DNA of 64,000 nucleotides from Lachnospiraceae bacterium (lineage in GTDB: Bacteria > Bacillota > Clostridia > Lachnospirales > Lachnospiraceae), in contig SVDH01000011.1 of assembly GCA_015057865.1 (NCBI GenBank), positions 1 through 64,000 of the forward strand, read 5' to 3'. Positions 8,308 to 16,557 of this stretch are shown piece after piece. Numbering within the stretch: the stretch's first letter is position 1; each line of letters opens with the position of its first letter. The notes beneath the pieces are model-generated. The model was given only the letters and a program-made list of their open reading frames with translations. It was not told the DNA's origin and made no database searches. A program made the translations under genes and the position numbers.

Positions 8308-8943
8308 TCACCTTTTGTCTTCCGATTTACACAGATCACTCAAAAAGCATTCTCCACATTTTGGCGAACGTGCCGTACAGATCGTGCGACCCAATGTGAT
8401 GATCTGCATGTTGTAGCGGATCCAGTTTTCCTTCGGAAGGCGTTTCATCAGATCATATTCCACCTTCTCCGGATCTGTCTCCTTTGTCAGCCCCAGCCTC
8501 TTTGAAATCCGCTTGACATGGGTATCGACCACAACGCTCGGTTCGCGATAGATATTCCCGCGGATCACATTCGCTGTCTTCCGTCCAACGCCCGGAAGCG
8601 TCAGAAGGTCATCCATATCGGATGGAACCTTGCCGTCGTATTCGGTGAGCAGACGTCGCATACAGAGAATGATGTTTTTCGCTTTGTTGTGATAGAATCC
8701 GACAGAATGAATGTCCTGCTCGAGTTCCTCCAGGTCTGCTCCCGCCATCTTCTCGATGGTGTCATATTTTTTGAACAGATCTTTTGTGACCATGTTCACA
8801 CGCGCATCCGTACACTGGGCACTCATGATGACCGCAATCAGGAACTGCCAGTCATTCTCATGCTCAAGGTAACAGATATCATCTGTCCCGTAGACATCAT
8901 CCAGACGCTTTAAGATTTCCGTAGTCCGTTTACTGACTCTCAT
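8308..8943 (-). CDS. nth: Endonuclease III (DNA glycosylase/AP lyase)
   Basis: About 211 residues. It removes oxidised pyrimidines and nicks abasic sites. The helix-hairpin-helix LPGVGRKTANVI contains the catalytic Lys, the catalytic Asp follows in VVVDTHVKR, and a C-terminal C-X6-C-X2-C-X5-C set (CTARSPKCGECFLSDLC) binds the 4Fe-4S cluster. The ATG at 8943 is chosen; an in-frame TTG at 8964 would add seven residues, and neither has a strong ribosome site. It leads the nth-PurM-like pair. Confidence 0.94.
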   Translation of the reverse strand: MRVSKRTTEILKRLDDVYGTDDICYLEHENDWQFLIAVIMSAQCTDARVNMVTKDLFKKYDTIEKMAGADLEELEQDIHSVGFYHNKAKNIILCMRRLLTEYDGKVPSDMDDLLTLPGVGRKTANVIRGNIYREPSVVVDTHVKRISKRLGLTKETDPEKVEYDLMKRLPKENWIRYNMQIITLGRTICTARSPKCGECFLSDLCKSEDKR

Positions 8944-9015
8944 GATCTCATCATTCCCATTCAAATCATCGGTTTCTGTTTGCAGTTTAGTGTATTAAAG
9001 TATATACATTTTTCG

Positions 9016-9044
9016 ATTGTAGCACAATTCATTTCTGATTACAA
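9016..9044 (-). promoter_or_regulatory. Promoter upstream of nth
   Basis: Minus-strand TTGTAA (9044-9039), 17-bp spacer, TACAAT (9021-9016). Confidence 0.6.
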
Positions 9045-9061
9045 ATAAATACCGCAAATAA

Positions 9062-9099
9062 ATACGCAGACCGGATTATTTTTTTCACAGTCTGCGTAT
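9062..9099 (-). terminator. Terminator after the MATE gene
   Basis: ATACGCAGAC pairs with GTCTGCGTAT (10 bp, loop of 18). On the minus strand the stem is followed by TATTTATTTG. It lies about 20 bases beyond the MATE stop codon. Confidence 0.6.
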
Positions 9100-9120
9100 C
9101 GATTTGTTTTCATCTGTTGT

Positions 9121-10488
9121 CTATTCAGATACAGGAACTGCTATTTTCTGCTCCCCATCTGTTTTCAAATATGAGCCAAATACTTTTGCAAAGATCACCA
9201 CAGCCATGACAGCCGATATGATATCCGCAATCGCCTGCGCACGAATGACACCACCATAACCAAACAGGTTTGAAGTGATCAGCAATACGATCACGAATAC
9301 AAATCCCTGCCTGCTGATCGATAAGATAAAGGACGGTATGATCTTTCCGGTTGACTGACAAATGATCGTAATCAGTGTATTAATGGCGACGAAGATCATC
9401 GTCAGTACCTGCCAGCGAAGCATCAGCGTTCCATGCATGATAATGCTTTCCTGATCCATCATACCGCGGATCAATACCGGCGCGGCAATGCATACAAGGA
9501 CTGTCAGGATCGCCGCGATCACGATCAGGAAACGAAAACTGAACCGAAAGCAGGCCTGCAGCCGTTCTCTGTTATTCGCACCATAATAATAACCAAACAG
9601 CGGCGATCCGCCGAAGCAAAAGCCGACGATGACAAGCAACGCGATCATGCTGACCTTCATTGCAATCCCCATTGCCGCGATCGTTTCATTTCCGTATGGA
9701 AGCAGGAACTGGTTTGTCAGGATAACGCTGATACTCTGCAGCACATTGACCAGTGCCGCCGGAATTCCGATTCCAAGGATCTGTCCGACAAAGCTTCCTC
9801 TGATTCTGATTTCTTTTGGCTGCATCGAAAGATTCGGGCTCTTCTTATACACAATAACAGCAAGAAACACATCTGTGCACAGATAGCCGATCACTGTTGC
9901 GATCGCTGCCCCCGCTGCCCCCATGCCGAGCACTGAGATCAGGATCGGATCAAGCACGATATTGACCACGGTTCCCAGCACAGAACCACTCATGGATTCT
10001 TTTGACAGGCCCTCTGCACGAAGCAGATTCGAATGTACAAATGACAGCACGATCACCGGCGCACCAATTGCAAGCCATGTGTAATAAGCCGATGCATGTG
10101 CGATCGTCTGGCCTGTTGCCCCCAGCATATATAAAGCCGGTGTACGTAAAAGCAGCAGCAAGATACCAATAACTGCACCTGTGATAATCGCTGTATAAAA
10201 AGAAAACGAAGATACTCTGCGGACATTGTCCTTGTCCTGCTGCCCCAGCAGCCTGGAAATCAGAGAGCTTCCGCCCTGTGCAAAGATATTTCCAAATGCC
10301 ATCAGCAGTGTAAAGATCGGTGCTCCCAGGGAAACGCCGGCCACCAGATCTGTATTATTTGTCTGTGCCACAAAAAAGGTGTCAGCCAGATTATAGACCA
10401 GTGAAACCACCATACTCATCACCAGTGGTAATGACAATACGATATATGCCTTTGAAATTTTCTTTTCCTGAAAAATCGTTTTTTCCAT
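9121..10488 (-). CDS. MATE family efflux transporter
   Basis: 455 residues with about twelve hydrophobic segments in two related halves (for example SLPLVMSMVVSLVYNLADTFFVAQ and GIGIPAALVNVLQSISVILTN), the layout of MATE multidrug/metabolite exporters driven by Na+ or H+. The substrate cannot be told. It is divergent from the Crp/Fnr-type regulator gene. A Crp-type palindrome between them is centred about 42 bases upstream of its predicted transcription start (-10 box near 10514-10509), a position typical for activation. Confidence 0.93.
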   Translation of the reverse strand: MEKTIFQEKKISKAYIVLSLPLVMSMVVSLVYNLADTFFVAQTNNTDLVAGVSLGAPIFTLLMAFGNIFAQGGSSLISRLLGQQDKDNVRRVSSFSFYTAIITGAVIGILLLLLRTPALYMLGATGQTIAHASAYYTWLAIGAPVIVLSFVHSNLLRAEGLSKESMSGSVLGTVVNIVLDPILISVLGMGAAGAAIATVIGYLCTDVFLAVIVYKKSPNLSMQPKEIRIRGSFVGQILGIGIPAALVNVLQSISVILTNQFLLPYGNETIAAMGIAMKVSMIALLVIVGFCFGGSPLFGYYYGANNRERLQACFRFSFRFLIVIAAILTVLVCIAAPVLIRGMMDQESIIMHGTLMLRWQVLTMIFVAINTLITIICQSTGKIIPSFILSISRQGFVFVIVLLITSNLFGYGGVIRAQAIADIISAVMAVVIFAKVFGSYLKTDGEQKIAVPVSE

Positions 10489-10537
10489 ATTTACTACCTC
10501 ACTTTTCTATAATGTAACAGAAAAGATTGACTATTAA

Positions 10538-10553
10538 TGTGCCATATGTCACA
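10538..10553. promoter_or_regulatory. Crp/Fnr-type operator between MATE and regulator genes
   Basis: TGTGC-CATATG-TCACA, a 16-bp palindrome with one mismatch that matches the Crp consensus TGTGA-N6-TCACA. It lies 57 bases before the regulator start and about 42 bases upstream of the predicted MATE transcription start. It is probably the binding site of the adjacent regulator. Confidence 0.75.
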
Positions 10554-10609
10554 ATAAATAAAACTTTTTTGAAATATGTTTCCGATTGAATTTAGCAAGC
10601 GACACACAA

Positions 10610-11245
10610 ATGAAAATAATAACAGATCCAGCACAAGTAGAAAAATGGATAAAAGAATCAAAGATCGATCAGTACTTCGACACAGAAGGACTGGAGTTTT
10701 ACATTTGTGAGTATTCTGCCGGGGAACTTCTCTGTACTCCCAACGAAAGTTTGGAGGATATCCTCTTTATTGTTCATGGCAAGGTTAGAATCTATAATAT
10801 CCATGAGGATGGCTCTCTTTCTTCCATCAGTCTGGAATCAGGGCCTGTGATTCTGGGGGATATCGAATATGTGATTGAAAACTTTGCTACATTGTTTGTG
10901 GAAGCACATACAGAAGTGGTCAGTCTTGTCCTCCCTGTCAGCCGGTATCGGGATGAACTGCATAAAGATCTGCGCTTTCTGCATATGCTGCTGTCGTCCA
11001 TCGCCCATAAATTTGCGATGTTCGCACCTATGCACAATCAAAATACAAGTGTGGAAGAACGGCTTCTTATGTATATGGAAACGTTTTGTGCAGGCGGCAC
11101 CCTTACGAGTGTAGAGGAAGCAACCATGCAGCTTCGGTGCAGCCGGCGGCAGCTTCAGCGTGTTTTAAAAAACCTTTGTGAAACCGGCAGAATAGAAAAA
11201 ACCAAAAAAGGGACCTATCGTATAATTAACAATCAGGAGTATTAA
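10610..11245 (+). CDS. Crp/Fnr family transcriptional regulator
   Basis: 211 residues from the ATG at 10610. The cyclic-nucleotide-like sensor domain covers about 20-125 (LEFYICEYSAGELLCTP, VHGKVRIYNIHEDG). The C-terminal winged helix covers about 145-205, with recognition helix region ATMQLRCSRRQLQRVLKNL. No cysteine cluster for Fe-S sensing is apparent and the cAMP-contact RXS pattern is not seen, so the ligand is unknown. The sensor resembles YeiL-type regulators. No strong ribosome site precedes either this ATG or the in-frame TTG at 10586. It is followed 4 bases later by a small unknown gene. Confidence 0.88.
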   Translation: MKIITDPAQVEKWIKESKIDQYFDTEGLEFYICEYSAGELLCTPNESLEDILFIVHGKVRIYNIHEDGSLSSISLESGPVILGDIEYVIENFATLFVEAHTEVVSLVLPVSRYRDELHKDLRFLHMLLSSIAHKFAMFAPMHNQNTSVEERLLMYMETFCAGGTLTSVEEATMQLRCSRRQLQRVLKNLCETGRIEKTKKGTYRIINNQEY

Positions 11246-11249
11246 TACA

Positions 11250-11579
11250 ATGCAAAAAATCGAAGCAAAAGATTTATTCAATATCAATTTTTATAAAATG
11301 CAGCCGTTTTTCGGCAGCTTTCAGGGTATGAATTACCGGATCATAAAATATGCGCCGGAGCAAAGCTCCGACGCACAATCTGATTCGAATGATTCTGTTG
11401 TAAAAGAATGCCTTCGTGTCACAACCTGGAAAGGTCCGTATATCTATGATGTGACACCGGATGAAGAAAAAACTTCTGCTGATTTTCCGTTCAGCAATGA
11501 AGGTCTGGAACAGATCACGGATTATCTGAACCGGTTCTGGGAAGAACACTTTCGTCCGGATTCCGATTATTCTGCCTGA
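11250..11579 (+). CDS. Small protein of unknown function
   Basis: 109 residues, soluble, no signal peptide, no cysteine-rich motif. The central part VTTWKGPYIYDVTPDEEKT and the C-terminal FPFSNEGLEQITDYLNRFWEE look like a compact alpha/beta protein. I do not recognise a characterised family. Its start follows CAGGAG and lies 4 bases after the Crp/Fnr regulator stop, so the two are co-transcribed. Its stop codon overlaps the cryptic tail of the convergent NlpC gene (see findings). Confidence 0.75.
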   Translation: MQKIEAKDLFNINFYKMQPFFGSFQGMNYRIIKYAPEQSSDAQSDSNDSVVKECLRVTTWKGPYIYDVTPDEEKTSADFPFSNEGLEQITDYLNRFWEEHFRPDSDYSA

Positions 11580-11617
11580 TCCTCCGCACCGTCTGAAGCA
11601 TCTCCGTCTTCTACGGC

Positions 11618-14413
11618 CTACTCACCATCTGCAGTCTCTGCCTGCGCATCTTCTGACACTGCTTCAGCATCCTGCGTGTCTGCCTGAAGCGTCAGCCCCT
11701 GCGTTACGGAGGCATCTGTCTTTTCAACATCTGCCAGGCGGATCCAACAGGTCTGTCCGTCAATGGAGACCTTACCCCATCCGTCGTTTTCTGCGGTCAC
11801 TTCCAAAACAGTTCCTGCTTCAAATGTGGTCAGTACCTCTGCGCCATCATATGCATCTGCATAAATGCGGATTTCTTTCTGTGCCGCATAATTGCCTGCA
11901 GCAAAAGCATCTACGGATTCTTCTTCAGCATCAGCAGTTTCTTCTGCTTCTTCGACATCAGCCTCTTCCTCTGCTTCGGCACTTTCTTCTTCCGCTTCCA
12001 CTTCAGTCTCTTCCGCGTCTTCAGCTTCCGCTTCCGTCTTGGTTTCTTCAACATCTGCTTCGGCTTCGGCTTCTTCTACTTCGACTTCGGCTTCGGCTTC
12101 TTCTGCTTCGGTTTCTGCTTCTTCAGATTCTTCTTCAGCATCAGCAGTTTCTTCTGCTTCTGTCACTTCTGCAACAGCCTCTGCATTGTCTTCCGCAGCA
12201 ACGTCGTTTAAAGCAGTCTCCTCTGCTGCCTCTGCAACCGGCTCAGCTTCCTGAACAGCAGGCTCTGCCGCTTCTTCGGTCTTCGTTTCTTCAACCACTT
12301 CCTCTGTCTCAGCAGTCTTCGCTTCATCCTCTATCGCATTGACGACAGAAAGCGGCATGCTGAAGGATACCGGTTTTGTCTCTTCAGCCTTGACAGTATC
12401 CTGATCTGCCTTGGCCTCTGATACAGGTGCAGCTGTTGATGCCAGAGAAACAGACGCAGCCGGTTTTGCTGCTGCTGTTGCAGCAGGGGCGGCGGACGTT
12501 GTCATCTTCACTGCTGACGCGGATGCTGCCACCGATGCCGTCTTCGCAGCGGATGTCGTTGTCGGAACCGATGCGGTCTTTAATGTCGGCGTGGAAGATG
12601 TCTGACCGATAATGTTCTTAATGGTCGTCTGTGATCCTGTGCAGATCGCATACTGTAAGGACATCCATCCAACATTGCCCTTATAATTAACTTTGCCCCA
12701 GTTATTCTTGATCTCTGTAACCGTAAGGGAAGTTCCATTCGGCATCGTCAGGATCTTTGCTGAAGCCGTGCTGTAGCTCTTTCTTAAGTTCAGATTTGCC
12801 GTCGTCGTATAGGAGTAGGTGACCGTCTTTGAGCTGGATGACGCAGCGTTCTTTACGACGGTATTGATCGTCGTTACAACGTTTGTCCCCTTCTTACTTG
12901 CATAATCCAGAGAGATCCAGCCGGTCTTGCCTCCATAGCTGATCTTACCCCAGTTGTTTTTGACTTCTGTTACCGTAACGGCTGTCCCTCTCGGAACCAC
13001 ACTCAGCTTCGAATATGATGTGCTGTTCCCGGAACGCAGATTCAGATTAGATGTCGTCTGATAGATAAAGGACGTGGTCTTTGATGTTGTCCCGGCCGTA
13101 GTTGCCGAAGCGGTTGTCGCAGTTTTGGCAGTCGTCGCTTTCGCTGTTGTAGCTGCAGGCGCTGCAACTGTTCCTGTCTTTGTCGAATATTTCAGTGACA
13201 TCCAGCCGGTCTTGCCGCCGTAGGTGATCTTGCCCCAGTTATTGCTGATCTGTGTCGCGGTAACACTGGTCCCTGCAGGAACGACACCAAGAACTGCACT
13301 GGTTTTATTATTACTTGCGCGCAGATACATGCTGCCATTGGTTTTGTATACAGTCCCGGCAACTGTTGATGCAGTGGTCGCCTTTGTTGTCGTCGCTTTT
13401 GCAGTTGTTGTCGTACCGCCGGTTTTGGCGGCATAATCCAACGAGATCCAGCCGGTCTTGCCGCCATAGCTGGTCTTGCCCCAGTTGTTTTTTACCTCTG
13501 TGACCGTAACACTGGTCCCTTTCGGGATCGATGTCAGGATCGATGTGCTCGTGCTGTTGCCGGAGCGTATATTCAGATTTGCCGTTGTCTTATATGTGGC
13601 GCCGGCAGTTGCAGCCGCTGCCGTCGTTGACGCTGCCGGTGCAGATACCGTCGTTGCTGCATTCCCGGTGCGTGTCGCATAGCTTAAATAGATCCAGCCG
13701 GTCTTACCACTGTAAGTCGTCTTTCCCCAGCCATTTGAAACCTGGGAAACCGTCACACTGGTCCCCTTCGGGATCGTTGTCAGAATGGATGTGCCCGTAC
13801 TGTTTCCGGAACGCAGGTTTAGGTTCGCATTGATCTTGTAAACACCTGTCTGTGCGGAAGAGGTCGTAGTTGCTGCCGTTGTCACAGCCGTCGCCGTACT
13901 TCCGGAACCGGTGTAGCGCAAAATGCCATACCAGGATCCTCTGGAGTAATTCAAAACACTGATCTCATTTCCGCCGGAATCCCCGGTCTTGCCGTCATAG
14001 TTTCTGTGTGCACCGACCCGTTTACCGTTCCCGATATAGATCTCGGTATGCCCGGATGCCATCAGAATATCTCCCGCCTGCAAAGAGGAAGAAGAACTCA
14101 GATCAATCTTCGAAGAAGGAATATAAGAAAACCCATGCTGCGTCAGATTTGATACCATATTACCGGAATATGTCGCTCCACCGGTCTCAAAACCTGCCTG
14201 TTTCAAACAGGTAATAACAAAAGATGAGCAGTCATAATCAGGTCCCCAGCGATTGACCATGCTGTATCCATGTGAATTGTCATTTGCGATCGCTAATGCA
14301 TTACTTACAAACGAGCTGATCGATGCTGCTTCCGCATTCTGCGCCGGAACGATGCCGATGCCGGCGATCGTCGAGGCAACCAGTGCTGTTGTCAGTATTT
14401 TTTTCTGATGCAT
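11618..14413 (-). CDS. Secreted NlpC/P60-type protein with SH3 repeats and acidic tail
   Basis: 931 residues. A signal peptide (about 1-28, ending NAEA-AS) precedes an NlpC/P60-like cysteine-peptidase domain (about 30-170: DYDCSSFV with the nucleophile Cys, GHTEIYIGNGKRVGAH with the His). Five bacterial SH3 repeats follow (about 185-600, each ending in NNWGKxxYGGKTGWxSL), joined by Thr/Ala-rich linkers. Then comes an Ala/Glu-rich acidic stretch (about 690-850) and a sixth, diverged SH3 domain. It probably cleaves peptidoglycan stem peptides while SH3 domains bind the wall. AGGAGGAAGTC precedes the ATG. It ends in a TAG that is followed in frame by 16 more acidic codons and TAA. Confidence 0.9.
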   Translation of the reverse strand: MHQKKILTTALVASTIAGIGIVPAQNAEAASISSFVSNALAIANDNSHGYSMVNRWGPDYDCSSFVITCLKQAGFETGGATYSGNMVSNLTQHGFSYIPSSKIDLSSSSSLQAGDILMASGHTEIYIGNGKRVGAHRNYDGKTGDSGGNEISVLNYSRGSWYGILRYTGSGSTATAVTTAATTTSSAQTGVYKINANLNLRSGNSTGTSILTTIPKGTSVTVSQVSNGWGKTTYSGKTGWIYLSYATRTGNAATTVSAPAASTTAAAATAGATYKTTANLNIRSGNSTSTSILTSIPKGTSVTVTEVKNNWGKTSYGGKTGWISLDYAAKTGGTTTTAKATTTKATTASTVAGTVYKTNGSMYLRASNNKTSAVLGVVPAGTSVTATQISNNWGKITYGGKTGWMSLKYSTKTGTVAAPAATTAKATTAKTATTASATTAGTTSKTTSFIYQTTSNLNLRSGNSTSYSKLSVVPRGTAVTVTEVKNNWGKISYGGKTGWISLDYASKKGTNVVTTINTVVKNAASSSSKTVTYSYTTTANLNLRKSYSTASAKILTMPNGTSLTVTEIKNNWGKVNYKGNVGWMSLQYAICTGSQTTIKNIIGQTSSTPTLKTASVPTTTSAAKTASVAASASAVKMTTSAAPAATAAAKPAASVSLASTAAPVSEAKADQDTVKAEETKPVSFSMPLSVVNAIEDEAKTAETEEVVEETKTEEAAEPAVQEAEPVAEAAEETALNDVAAEDNAEAVAEVTEAEETADAEEESEEAETEAEEAEAEVEVEEAEAEADVEETKTEAEAEDAEETEVEAEEESAEAEEEADVEEAEETADAEEESVDAFAAGNYAAQKEIRIYADAYDGAEVLTTFEAGTVLEVTAENDGWGKVSIDGQTCWIRLADVEKTDASVTQGLTLQADTQDAEAVSEDAQAETADGE
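11900..12330 (-). repeat. Low-complexity Ala/Glu-coding repeat region
   Basis: A C/T-rich (plus strand) run of degenerate GAA/GAG/GCN codons in the NlpC gene. It contains an exact 36-bp direct repeat at 11916-11951 and 12126-12161, 210 bp (70 codons) apart, encoding EETADAEEES. Recombination between the copies would delete 70 codons in frame. Confidence 0.85.
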
Positions 14414-14458
14414 GACTTCCTCCTAATTTAATCTCTAATAAATTACCTTATATTAAGC

Positions 14459-14487
14459 ATCTTATCACCAGTTTTTTTGTGGTGCAA
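14459..14487 (-). promoter_or_regulatory. Promoter of the NlpC/SH3 gene
   Basis: Minus-strand TTGCAC (14487-14482), 17-bp spacer, TAAGAT (14464-14459), about 45 bases before the start codon. Confidence 0.5.
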
Positions 14488-14511
14488 TACGTAGTTTTAT
14501 GTTGGTTTCCT

Positions 14512-16554
14512 CTATTCTGCGTCCCAACGCATCATGATCGAGGCCCGCTTTGGCAGCGCGATATCCAACACACCGTTTTCCACCGGATAGCTCATTTCTT
14601 TATCAGAAAAACCGGTCTCGTTCGTATACATCACCAATGTGAGCTCAGCCTGAAGCGGTACGCCGGCCTTCCAGACATCGATCGCACATTCTCTGGAATA
14701 ATCATCGTTATTGACGACAATGATCACAGCTTGTCCCTTGCAAAAACGCGCGAACCCGATCACATTCTTCGCCCTGTACAGCTCGATCAGCGATCCTCTG
14801 CGCAACGCCTTCAGTTCTTTATGCAGTCCGATGATGCTGCGATGAAACTCAATCAGGCTTTTGTCTTCGCGTCCCCAGGGATAAGCCCTTCTGTTGTCCG
14901 GATCCGTAAATCCGCACAGACCTGCTTCATCTCCGTAATACAGTGTCGGTGCTCCCGGCCAGCTCATCTGGATCACAACCGCTGCGCGGAATACTCCTTT
15001 GTTGATCCCTTCTGATGCGGCAGCCGCTCCAAGATTCACTGCACGCCCGACTTTTTGGTTCGTTCTGGTCAAAAAGCGGGAATGATCATGGTTGGAAAGC
15101 TGATTCATGGCACAATACAGTGATGACGTTGAAAAATTTGCCATATGATAGCGCATCGCCTCAAAAAACGCATCCGGATTCCCCAGAAGATCCGGTCGGA
15201 ATCCTTCACTGTGCTTTTCCATACCGGTCAAAAACCAGGAAACCGGTTCCATAAATGCATCATAATTCATGACGGTATCCCACTGATCGCCATGAAGCCA
15301 GTCAGAGGGGTCTCCGTAATGTTCCGCGATAATGACTGCCTCCGGATTTGCTTCTTTTACAGCTCTCCGGAACTTTTTCCAGAACCTGTGGTTATACTCT
15401 TTGCTGTGTCCTAAATCAGCCGCAACATCCAGACGCCATCCATCTGCATTATACGGAGGCGAAACCCACTTTTTACCAATCTCCAGAATATAGTTCTCCA
15501 GCTTTTTGGAATTCTCATAATTCAGTTTTGGAAGCGTGTCATGCCCCCACCAACCATCATAGGATGTGTTATTCGGATAGGCATTTTCATCATAAAAACG
15601 GAAGTATTCATGGTAGGGGCTTTCTTTTTCAAAGTAAGCCCCTGTTTCATAACCTTCTTCGTTGGAATAGATGCCTTCTCTGTCAAGCCACTTATGAAAT
15701 GATCCACAATGATTGAACACACCGTCAATGATGATACGGATGCCTTCTGCATGTGCTTTTTCCACCAGCTCCGCAAACAATGCGTTTCCGGCTTCTAAGT
15801 TCCTTTTGTCTGTTACGCGTTTGATATAACCGGCTGCCTGTGTATTGTCATCGCATCCCTTTGGAAGCGTCGTCTCATCATCTTCCAGGATCACACCAAA
15901 ATGCGGGTCGATATAATCATAATCCTGTGTATCGTACTTGTGACTCGATGGAGATACAAAAAGCGGATTAAAATAGATCGCCTCAATGCCGAGTTTTTTC
16001 AGATACGGCAGTTTCTTAATGACACCTGCAAGATCTCCGCCGTAAAAATCCGTCACATCAAAATCTCCCGGCGGACGGCTCCAGTTGTCAATCTCCCGAA
16101 CCTGTCTTTTGATATAAAAATACTCACCTTCCCTGACATCGTTGGAAGGGTCTCCATTACAAAACCGATCCGTATAGATCTGATACATCACGGCACCCTT
16201 TGCCCAGTCAGGCGTCGAGAAGCCCGGAACAAGCGAAAAGTCATAGATCGGCTGATGCACTTCACAACAGCCGATCCGATTATATATCACGCTATGCTCC
16301 CCCATCCGGATCCGGAAATGATACCTGATCGGCGCATGACCCATCCGGATCTGCATTTCGTAATACGTAAATACACCGACTGTCTCTGCACGCTTCATCG
16401 CCAGCGCAATACCACCGTAACACAGAAAGACGGTAAGTGTTTTTTCTGTTGCTGCGCGAAAACGGATATGAATCAGGTCATTTTCCTTTGGTTCCGTTGG
16501 ATTGCAATAATCTATTGTCTGATCACTAAAAAATGTTTGTGTAATTTCATTCAT
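14512..16554 (-). CDS. Alpha-amylase family enzyme (GH13, neopullulanase-like)
   Basis: 680 residues, no signal peptide, so intracellular. An N-terminal beta-rich domain (about 1-115, CBM34-like) precedes the GH13 barrel, which shows GIEAIYFNPLF, IIIDGVFNHCG (region I), ADGWRLDVAADL (region II, nucleophile Asp), AVIIAEHYGD (region III, acid Glu) and LSNHDHSRF (region IV, Asp). It is probably a cyclomaltodextrinase or neopullulanase that degrades maltodextrins or glycogen. It starts 3 bases after the ftsH stop codon, so it is the last gene of the tilS-hpt-ftsH transcript. Confidence 0.92.
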   Translation of the reverse strand: MNEITQTFFSDQTIDYCNPTEPKENDLIHIRFRAATEKTLTVFLCYGGIALAMKRAETVGVFTYYEMQIRMGHAPIRYHFRIRMGEHSVIYNRIGCCEVHQPIYDFSLVPGFSTPDWAKGAVMYQIYTDRFCNGDPSNDVREGEYFYIKRQVREIDNWSRPPGDFDVTDFYGGDLAGVIKKLPYLKKLGIEAIYFNPLFVSPSSHKYDTQDYDYIDPHFGVILEDDETTLPKGCDDNTQAAGYIKRVTDKRNLEAGNALFAELVEKAHAEGIRIIIDGVFNHCGSFHKWLDREGIYSNEEGYETGAYFEKESPYHEYFRFYDENAYPNNTSYDGWWGHDTLPKLNYENSKKLENYILEIGKKWVSPPYNADGWRLDVAADLGHSKEYNHRFWKKFRRAVKEANPEAVIIAEHYGDPSDWLHGDQWDTVMNYDAFMEPVSWFLTGMEKHSEGFRPDLLGNPDAFFEAMRYHMANFSTSSLYCAMNQLSNHDHSRFLTRTNQKVGRAVNLGAAAASEGINKGVFRAAVVIQMSWPGAPTLYYGDEAGLCGFTDPDNRRAYPWGREDKSLIEFHRSIIGLHKELKALRRGSLIELYRAKNVIGFARFCKGQAVIIVVNNDDYSRECAIDVWKAGVPLQAELTLVMYTNETGFSDKEMSYPVENGVLDIALPKRASIMMRWDAE

Positions 16555-16557
16555 ATA

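Noticed and set aside
11618..11620. TAG as a pyrrolysine codon
   Set aside because: TAG ends other genes here (MATE, ftsH) and nothing in the window suggests pyrrolysine machinery; a nonsense change or ordinary stop is simpler.
11824..12612. Plus-strand open frames of up to 172 codons opposite the NlpC/SH3 gene
   Set aside because: They are the antisense of degenerate Ala/Glu codons and give Leu- or Ser-repeat peptides without ribosome sites.
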